From positions 1 to 5,818 of the forward strand of contig CAIYXH010000032.1 of the NCBI GenBank assembly GCA_903930195.1: 5,818 nucleotides of DNA. Direction: 5' to 3'. Below the pieces are notes generated by a model. It was not told the DNA's origin. It searched no databases and saw only the letters and a list, made by a program, of their open reading frames with translations. Origin of the DNA: an uncultured Actinomycetes bacterium. Lineage in GTDB: Bacteria; Actinomycetota; Thermoleophilia; Gaiellales; Gaiellaceae. This document shows positions 1-5,818 of this stretch, piece by piece. The position numbers were made by a program, and so were the translations under genes. The number at the start of each line of letters is the position of its first letter. The stretch's first letter is position 1.

Positions 1-905
1 CATGCCGTCTCCGCGACGGCGACCACCGGAACCTGAGCGGCGACGGATTTCCGCGCCCGCGCCGCGACTGCGACGCCGGCCAGGATCAGGACGAGCCCGA
101 CGAGCGAGACGGTGCGGACGTGCTCGCCGAGGAAGACGGCGCCGTAGAAGACGGCAACCGCCGGCACCAGGTAGGTGACCAGGATCGCGCGCGACGGCCC
201 GGCCGTGCGCAGCAGCCCGTAGAGGAGCGAGTACGCGAGTCCGGTGCCCACGATCCCCAGAACGAGGATGGAGCCGCACTCCTTCCAGCCCGGAACCTCA
301 TGGGGGAGCCGGGCGATGCCGAGCGGCATCGTGAGGAGCGTCGCCGCCATGGTCGACCCGGCACCGACGACGGCGGGGCGGGTGGCCCGCAGGCGGGGAT
401 GCGCGCCGATCGTCGCGCCACAGGCGTAGAAGAGCGCCGCGAGCACGACCGCGAGCCCGGCGAGGAGTCCGCCCTTCCCCGGCATCCCGACGAGGAGGGC
501 GACTCCCACCAGGCCGACGAGAACGCCTGCGAGGCGAAGCCCCGTCACCCGCTCGTGGCCGAAGCGCGTGACGATCACCGCGGAGAAGATCGGGGCGGCG
601 GCCTGCAGGATCGCCGCGAGCCCCGAGTCGATCCGGGTCTCGGCCCAGGAGATGAGCAAGAACGGGAGCGCCGTGTTGACGGTGCCGAGCAGGAGGAGCG
701 GTCGCCAGGCGGCGCGTAGCTGCGGGATCGTCTCCCTGCGCGCGGTCAGGAACGCGGCCGGGACGACGACCGCACAGGCTGAGAGAACCCGCAGCCAGAC
801 GAGCGTCGCCGGGTCGAACTGCCGGTCGGCAACCTTGATGAACATGAACGACGCGCCCCAGATCAGCGAGAGCACGAGGATCGACGTGAGGTCGCGGCGA
901 CTCAT
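1..905 (-). CDS. EamA/DMT-family membrane transporter (3' end cut by window edge)
   Basis: This is an inner-membrane transporter of the drug/metabolite (EamA, RhaT-like) family. The family exports or imports small metabolites, and the substrate cannot be predicted here. The frame is open for 301 codons from ATG 905-903 to the window edge with no stop, so only the last few residues should be missing; family members are usually about 290-310 aa. About ten hydrophobic segments form two EamA repeats. The first repeat begins with WGASFMFIKVA (residues 16-26) and ends near LAGVLVGLVGVALLV (125-139). The second runs from about 147 to 282 and contains VPAVAVFYGAVFLGE (247-261) followed by a final helix at 267-282. 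A basic and then Ala/Val-rich tail follows. No Shine-Dalgarno precedes the ATG; a -10-like TACAAC lies 6 nt upstream, so the mRNA may be leaderless. The gene is divergent from purL, and no functional link to purines is evident. Confidence 0.88.
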   Translation of the reverse strand, partial: MSRRDLTSILVLSLIWGASFMFIKVADRQFDPATLVWLRVLSACAVVVPAAFLTARRETIPQLRAAWRPLLLLGTVNTALPFLLISWAETRIDSGLAAILQAAAPIFSAVIVTRFGHERVTGLRLAGVLVGLVGVALLVGMPGKGGLLAGLAVVLAALFYACGATIGAHPRLRATRPAVVGAGSTMAATLLTMPLGIARLPHEVPGWKECGSILVLGIVGTGLAYSLLYGLLRTAGPSRAILVTYLVPAVAVFYGAVFLGEHVRTVSLVGLVLILAGVAVAARARKSVAAQVPVVAVAETA

Positions 906-911
906 CCGCGT

Positions 912-917
912 GTTGTA
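912..917 (-). promoter_or_regulatory. Possible -10 element of the EamA gene
   Basis: On the minus strand TACAAC is followed by six bases (ACGCGG) and then the ATG of the transporter gene. It resembles the actinobacterial TAnnnT -10 hexamer except for its last base. The spacing would put the transcription start at or next to the start codon, implying a leaderless message. No good TTGACA-like -35 lies 16-18 nt upstream, so the call is weak. Confidence 0.3.
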
Positions 918-1051
918 ACGCCGCCGCACGGGTCGGTGTGAGATGGCCTGTCTCCCCGGTGACACATTCGTGACTGATTCTTTCCCCTTCCGTCGCGAAG
1001 GACACTGGCGAGCGGCGCGTGCCGGAGACTAGGCTCGTCGCATTGGGGAGG

Positions 1052-1079
1052 GAGGTGGGTACCCGGACAGCCCACCCTC
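1052..1079 (+). other. G-rich hairpin in the purL upstream region
   Basis: GGTGGG (1054-1059) pairs perfectly with CCCACC (1071-1076) around an 11-nt loop. Two further pairs (1052-1053 with 1078-1079) form if C1077 is bulged. The left arm extends a purine tract with GGGG at 1045-1048 and GGG at 1050-1052. The loop contains ACCCGG (1061-1066), which is complementary to CCGGGT at 1123-1128. If a transcript starts near the TAGGCT at 1030-1035, this would be the first stem of a structured leader. It matches no riboswitch family I can recognise. Confidence 0.35.
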
Positions 1080-1121
1080 GACGCCCGCCCGGCGCCGCTT
1101 CCGCCCCGCGCATCCGCACCT

Positions 1122-1149
1122 GCCGGGTCGGGTGTCCGAGGCACCCGGC
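1122..1149 (+). promoter_or_regulatory. Inverted repeat abutting the purL -10 element (operator or attenuator candidate)
   Basis: GCCGGGT (1122-1128) and ACCCGGC (1143-1149) form a perfect 7-bp stem with a 14-nt loop. A competing 6-bp stem, CGGGTG (1129-1134) with CACCCG (1142-1147), shares the right arm. The dyad ends exactly where the -10-like TAGACT begins, so it fills the promoter spacer. It could be a repressor site or, in a longer transcript, a hairpin followed by a U-containing stretch (1150-1165). The choice between DNA operator and RNA hairpin is unresolved. Confidence 0.4.
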
Positions 1150-1155
1150 TAGACT
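1150..1155 (+). promoter_or_regulatory. -10-like hexamer TAGACT directly before purL
   Basis: TAGACT matches the actinobacterial TAnnnT pattern. It is followed by six bases (GGCTTT) and then CTG 1162, the proposed purL start, so the mRNA would begin at or next to the start codon. purM shows the same layout with TAAGCT, seven bases and TTG. No clear -35 is present; the expected position lies within the dyad at 1122-1149. The TAG of this hexamer is also the in-frame stop that bounds the purL reading frame upstream. Confidence 0.45.
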
Positions 1156-1161
1156 GGCTTT

Positions 1162-3020
<1,859 letters not shown>

Positions 3021-3021
<1 letters not shown>

Positions 3022-4394
3022 TGTGCGGCGTCTTCGGCGTCTACGCGCCCACCCGTGACGTCGCGCGGCTCTCCTACTTCGGCCTCTACGCCCTGCAGCA
3101 CCGCGGACAGGAGTCGGCCGGGATCGCCGTCTGGGACGAAGGCCGCCTCACCGGGATGCGCGACCTCGGCCTCGTGACCCAGGTCTTCGACGAGGGCAAG
3201 CTCTCGGGCCTCGAGGGGCAGCTCGCGATCGGCCACACCCGCTACTCGACCACCGGCTCGAACGCGTGGGAGAACGCCCAGCCGCTGATCCACCACGGCA
3301 GCGCCCGCACCGTTGCCCTCGGCCACAACGGCAACCTGATCAACGCCGACGAGCTCCGCGACGAGCTCGGCGTCCGTCTCGATTCGACCTCCGACAGCGA
3401 GGTCATCGCCGCCCTGATCGCCCACGACGAGCGCCCGCTCGGCGACGCTATCGCCGCCGCGATGGAGCGCCTCGAGGGCGCCGCGACGGTCGTCGGGATC
3501 GCCGACGGCCGGCTCTTCGGCTTCCGCGACCGCCACGGCTTCCGCCCGCTCGCCCTCGGCCGGATCGGCGACGACCACGTCATCGCCTCCGAGTCCTGCG
3601 CCCTCGACCTCGTCGGCGCGAAGCTCGTGCGCGAGCTCGATCCCGGCGAGCTCGTCATCATCGACGAGGACGGCGTCCGCATCGAGCAGACCGTGACCGA
3701 TGAGGCAGAGCCAAGCCGGCTCTGCATCTTCGAGTTCTTCTACCTCGCCCGCCCGGACACGCGCCTCGAGGGCGTCGAGATCCACGGCGCGCGCGTCCGC
3801 ATGGGCGAGCGCCTCGCAGCCGAGTCCCCGGTCGACGCCGACCTCGTGTTGCCGATCCCCGACTCGGGCACCCCGGCCGCGATCGGCTTCGCCCGCGCCA
3901 CCGGGATCCCCTTCAGCGAGGGGCTGATCAAGAACCGCTACGTCCACCGCACCTTCATCCAGCCCGAGCAGGGCATGCGCGAGCAGGGCATCCGGATGAA
4001 GTTCAACCCGTTGGACGAGGTCGCGGGCAAGCGGCTCGTGATCGTCGACGACTCGATCGTCCGCGGCTCGACGACCCGGCAGATCGTGCAGATGCTGGTC
4101 GAGGCGGGCGCCGCCGAGGTGCACGTCCGGATCTCCTCGCCGCCGGTCGTCTCGCCATGCTTCTACGGGATCGACCTCGCCGACGAGAGCGAGATGATCG
4201 CCGCCCACAACACGGTCGAGCAGGTGCAGGCCGCGATCGGCGCCACGTCGCTCGCCTACCTCTCGCTCGACGGGCTCCAGGCCGCCACCCAGCGGCCGCA
4301 GGGCACGCTCTGCCGCGCCTGCCTCACCCGGGACTACCCGACCCGTCGCCCCGACACCGTCGACAAGCTCCGCTTCGAAGCCACGCCGGCCTAA
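3021..4394 (+). CDS. purF: Amidophosphoribosyltransferase (glutamine PRPP amidotransferase), Fe-S type
   Basis: PurF catalyses the committed first step of purine synthesis, PRPP plus glutamine to 5-phosphoribosylamine, in the cytoplasm. The 457-aa product has the usual length. It begins MCGVFGVY, so Cys2 becomes the N-terminal catalytic cysteine of a class II glutaminase domain once Met is removed. Other glutaminase motifs are ALQHRGQESAG (24-34), GHTRY (71-75) and GHNGNL (101-106). The C-terminal phosphoribosyltransferase domain carries the PRPP-binding loop VIVDDSIVRGSTT (340-352). Cys235 (RLCIFE), Cys380 (SPCFYG), Cys431 and Cys434 (CRAC) match the four 4Fe-4S ligands of Bacillus subtilis PurF in spacing and context, so an oxygen-sensitive cluster is expected. 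Unlike the Bacillus enzyme there is no propeptide before the cysteine. It is co-transcribed with purL through the TGATG overlap and ends in a 4-nt convergent overlap with the CtaG-type gene. Confidence 0.97.
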
Positions 4395-5257
4395 GGGGAC
4401 TTCGTAAGGAGCGCGTCGGCGCGCCCGAAGCGGATCGCCCGCGCCACGCGCTCGGGGTCGTGGCCCTCCTCGAGCAGCCGCTGCTTCAGCTCTCCCTCGT
4501 GCGCCATGCGCAGGAAGAGCGTGGCGAGCGCGACGAGCGTGACCATCCCGCCCTCGGCCATCATCACGACGCCGCCGAGGTTCTGGTCGTGTGCCGCCGA
4601 GATCCCCCAGATCGGAACGGCGTGCTGGTACGGCGTGTAGAACGACGTGCTCGACCAGATGAAGACGTTGCCGAGGATCGTCTCGAGGAGCCGGACGGCG
4701 GCGATGTACCCGAGCTTCCAGCCCGTGCCGAACCAGGTGGGCGCGGGCAGCGTCTCGAGCACCGGCGACCACATCAGCCCACCGCAGGTGAAGAACATCG
4801 CGTGCTCGAGCGCGTGCAGCGCGTTGTGGTGCAGGGTGGCGTCGTAGAGGACCGGGATGTGCCAGACGTAGAGGTCGATCGCCCAGAGCGGCAGCGCGAT
4901 GAACGGATGCGTGAGGAAGCGCATCCGCTCGACCGGCCGCAGCGCGAGCACCGGGCGCAGCATCGGGCCGGTCAGGCCGGCGACGAAGCAGAGCGGCGCG
5001 AGATCGCCGAGCAGCATGTGCTGGGTCATGTGGACGAAGAAGAAGTCCTTCTCGCCGATCTCGTCGACGGGGGAGTTGAGCGCCACGAGCACGAGCCCGA
5101 TGCCCGTCCAGAAGAGCCCCTGCCGCCAGCGGGGCACCGGGGTTCCGCGCTGCGCGAGCGTGCGCGAGCGGCGGAGGTAGAGCAGCGCCGCGACCAGGGT
5201 CGGAGCGAGCTGAAAGGGCTCGAGGTTCCAGGTCCGCGCAGCAGCGTCGGCGAGCAT
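4391..5257 (-). CDS. Cytochrome c oxidase assembly protein, caa3_CtaG family
   Basis: The 288-aa product is a polytopic membrane protein of the Bacillus-type CtaG family (Pfam caa3_CtaG), which is distinct from the Cox11 proteins also named CtaG. Family members are needed for assembly of caa3-type cytochrome c oxidase and are thought to help with its copper centre. Seven hydrophobic segments fall near residues 14-30, 47-62, 81-97, 118-138, 148-167, 183-201 and 227-250. Conserved-looking polar residues sit at helix ends: HMTQH (76-80), the histidines of LHHNALHALEH (142-152), and AHDQN (222-226). A charged tail follows from about 252. ATG 5257 is chosen because it begins just before the first helix with no strong alternative. 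No Shine-Dalgarno is visible. Its TAG stop lies in the same four bases (CTAA, 4391-4394) as the purF TAA. It is convergent with purF, divergent from purM, and not obviously related to purine synthesis. Confidence 0.88.
   Translation of the reverse strand: MLADAAARTWNLEPFQLAPTLVAALLYLRRSRTLAQRGTPVPRWRQGLFWTGIGLVLVALNSPVDEIGEKDFFFVHMTQHMLLGDLAPLCFVAGLTGPMLRPVLALRPVERMRFLTHPFIALPLWAIDLYVWHIPVLYDATLHHNALHALEHAMFFTCGGLMWSPVLETLPAPTWFGTGWKLGYIAAVRLLETILGNVFIWSSTSFYTPYQHAVPIWGISAAHDQNLGGVVMMAEGGMVTLVALATLFLRMAHEGELKQRLLEEGHDPERVARAIRFGRADALLTKSP
4400..4430 (+). terminator. Two-tier hairpin after purF, possible terminator without a U tract
   Basis: CTTCG (4400-4404) pairs with CGAAG (4426-4430). Inside it GCGCG (4411-4415) pairs with CGCGC (4420-4424) around a TCGG tetraloop. 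An asymmetric internal loop (six bases against one) separates the stems. The structure starts six bases after the purF stop. It lies within the 3' end of the convergent CtaG-type gene, so it would fold in both transcripts. No T run follows on the plus strand, so it may act as a Rho-assisted terminator or an RNA 3'-end stabiliser. Confidence 0.35.
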
Positions 5258-5327
5258 GGGGTGAAGTGTCGCTACTTCCGCACGGTTGCGCGAAGGGTTA
5301 ACCTCCCCGCCCTTTAAGCTGGACTCC
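5258..5327. promoter_or_regulatory. Short divergent promoter region between the CtaG-type gene and purM
   Basis: These 70 nt must drive transcription in both directions. They contain the palindrome GGTTAACC (5296-5303), the only AT-containing symmetric element in the gap and a possible operator. A -10-like TAAGCT (5315-5320) faces purM. On the minus strand TAGCGA (5274-5269) is a poor -10 candidate for the CtaG-type gene. No clear -35 boxes were found for either direction. Confidence 0.5.
5315..5320 (+). promoter_or_regulatory. -10-like hexamer TAAGCT before purM
   Basis: TAAGCT fits TAnnnT and is followed by seven bases and then TTG 5328, the proposed purM start. A transcript initiating at the usual distance would carry essentially no leader. 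Because the CtaG-type gene on the other strand separates purM from purF, purM needs its own promoter, and this is the best candidate. Confidence 0.45.
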
Positions 5328-5818
5328 TTGGAGACCGGCAGCCACAGCTACGCAGCCGCAGGCGTCTCCCTGTCGGTGGCCGACGCGATCGTCGAGCGGC
5401 TCCGGGCCGCCGCCGAATCGACTGGGGCCTCCGGCTTTGGCGCGTTCGCCGGGCTGACCCCGCTCGACGATCGGCGCCTTCTCGCAGCTTCCACGGACGG
5501 GGTCGGCACGAAGCTGATGCTCGCCCGGGCGCGCGGACGCCTGCGCGACTGCGGTGCCGACCTCGCCGCCCACTGCATCAACGACGTGCTCACGACCGGG
5601 GCGACCCCGCTGATGCTGCTCGACTACGTCGCCGCCGGCACGATCGAGCTCGAGCAGGTGGCGGAGCTCGTCGAGGGCGCCGCCGCGATCTGCCGCGAGG
5701 CGGGCGTGATGCTCGTCGGCGGCGAGACCGCGGAGCTCCCCGGGATCTACCGCGAGGGGGAGCTCGACTTCGCCGGCACCTGCGTCGGCGTCGTCGACCG
5801 CGACGAGCTCGTCGACGG
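5328..5818 (+). CDS. purM: Phosphoribosylformylglycinamidine cyclo-ligase (AIR synthetase), 3' part beyond window
   Basis: PurM closes the imidazole ring, converting FGAM to AIR with ATP (step 5 of purine synthesis), as a cytoplasmic dimer. The window holds 163 codons of an enzyme usually about 340-350 aa long, so the AIRS_N domain is present and the AIRS_C domain lies beyond the right edge. Visible signatures are the N-terminal SYAAAGV motif (residues 7-13), the glycine-rich TDGVGTKL (56-63), CIND (83-86) and GGETAELPG (131-139). The start is inferred. SYAAAGV must be included, no ATG or GTG lies upstream of it in frame, and TTG 5328 is the nearest NTG codon; CTG 5319 is a less likely alternative. 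No Shine-Dalgarno is present, but TAAGCT sits seven bases upstream, suggesting a leaderless message. It is divergent from the CtaG-type gene, and no frameshift is seen in the visible part. Confidence 0.95.
   Translation, partial: METGSHSYAAAGVSLSVADAIVERLRAAAESTGASGFGAFAGLTPLDDRRLLAASTDGVGTKLMLARARGRLRDCGADLAAHCINDVLTTGATPLMLLDYVAAGTIELEQVAELVEGAAAICREAGVMLVGGETAELPGIYREGELDFAGTCVGVVDRDELVD

Larger units (their letters stand above)
906..1161. other. Divergent intergenic region between the EamA gene and purL
   Basis: These 256 nt separate two outward-facing genes. No ORF with recognisable protein character was found in either direction. The stretch holds a small hairpin (CCTTC 986-990 with GAAGG 997-1001), a -10-like TAGGCT at 1030-1035, a G-rich tract with a hairpin (about 1045-1079), a GC-rich pyrimidine-leaning part (1080-1120), a 7-bp dyad (1122-1149) and a -10-like TAGACT (1150-1155). 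It presumably carries the promoters and any regulation of both flanking genes. Confidence 0.7.

Noticed and set aside
120..719. A 199-codon plus-strand frame at the left edge
   Set aside because: It runs codon-for-codon antisense to the EamA transporter frame, which has real hydrophobic segments and family motifs.
1002..1110. Possible ZTP (pfl) riboswitch, suggested by ACTGGCG and a purine gene downstream
   Set aside because: The conserved CCGCCTGGGC-like 3' element of that class is not found, and the hairpin order does not fit as I recall the consensus. A covariance-model search would settle it.
902..1144. An 80-codon minus-strand ORF (GTG start) whose TGA overlaps the EamA ATG
   Set aside because: The ATGA overlap looks like translational coupling, but the product is low-complexity with no recognisable features, it has no visible ribosome site, and it overlaps the purL promoter region.
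5286..5291. TTGCGC as a -35 box for purM
   Set aside because: The spacer to TAAGCT would be 23 nt, too long for a standard promoter.
4157..5317. A 386-codon plus-strand frame antisense to the CtaG-type gene
   Set aside because: It has an Arg/Glu/Pro-rich composition, whereas the minus strand reads as a coherent seven-helix membrane protein.

Overview
The window is high-GC bacterial DNA with five protein-coding genes, two of them cut by the window edges. Base composition, the Bacillus/actinobacterial style of the purine enzymes (small-type PurL, Fe-S type PurF), TAnnnT -10-like hexamers placed 6-7 nt before start codons, and weak or absent Shine-Dalgarno sequences together suggest a deep-branching actinobacterium. 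Thermoleophilia (Gaiellales or Solirubrobacterales) would fit. This lineage is an inference from gene style, not a database match.

Layout, left to right. Positions 1-905 (minus) hold an EamA/DMT-family membrane transporter whose last residues lie beyond the left edge. Positions 906-1161 are a 256-nt divergent intergenic region. It has no convincing gene but contains a G-rich hairpin, a 7-bp dyad with overlapping alternative pairings, and a -10-like hexamer directly before purL. Positions 1162-3021 (plus) encode PurL, which most likely starts at a CTG codon and is unusually short. Positions 3021-4394 (plus) encode PurF, joined to purL by a TGATG stop/start overlap. Positions 4391-5257 (minus) encode a seven-helix caa3_CtaG-type cytochrome c oxidase assembly protein whose stop codon overlaps the purF stop. 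Positions 5258-5327 are a short divergent promoter region. Positions 5328-5818 (plus) carry the first 163 codons of PurM, which runs off the right edge.

Functionally, purF, purL and purM are steps 1, 4 and 5 of de novo purine synthesis: PRPP to phosphoribosylamine, FGAR to FGAM, FGAM to AIR. The purS and purQ partners that a small-type PurL needs are not in the window, because a divergent transporter gene occupies the upstream side. The purine genes are split by ctaG, a respiratory assembly gene on the opposite strand, so purM must be transcribed separately from purLF.

No mobile element, CRISPR array, tRNA or rRNA was seen, and no clearly new multi-gene system. The points most worth a second look are the compact PurL, the structured purL leader, the non-ATG and probably leaderless starts of purL and purM, and the two-tier hairpin just after purF.
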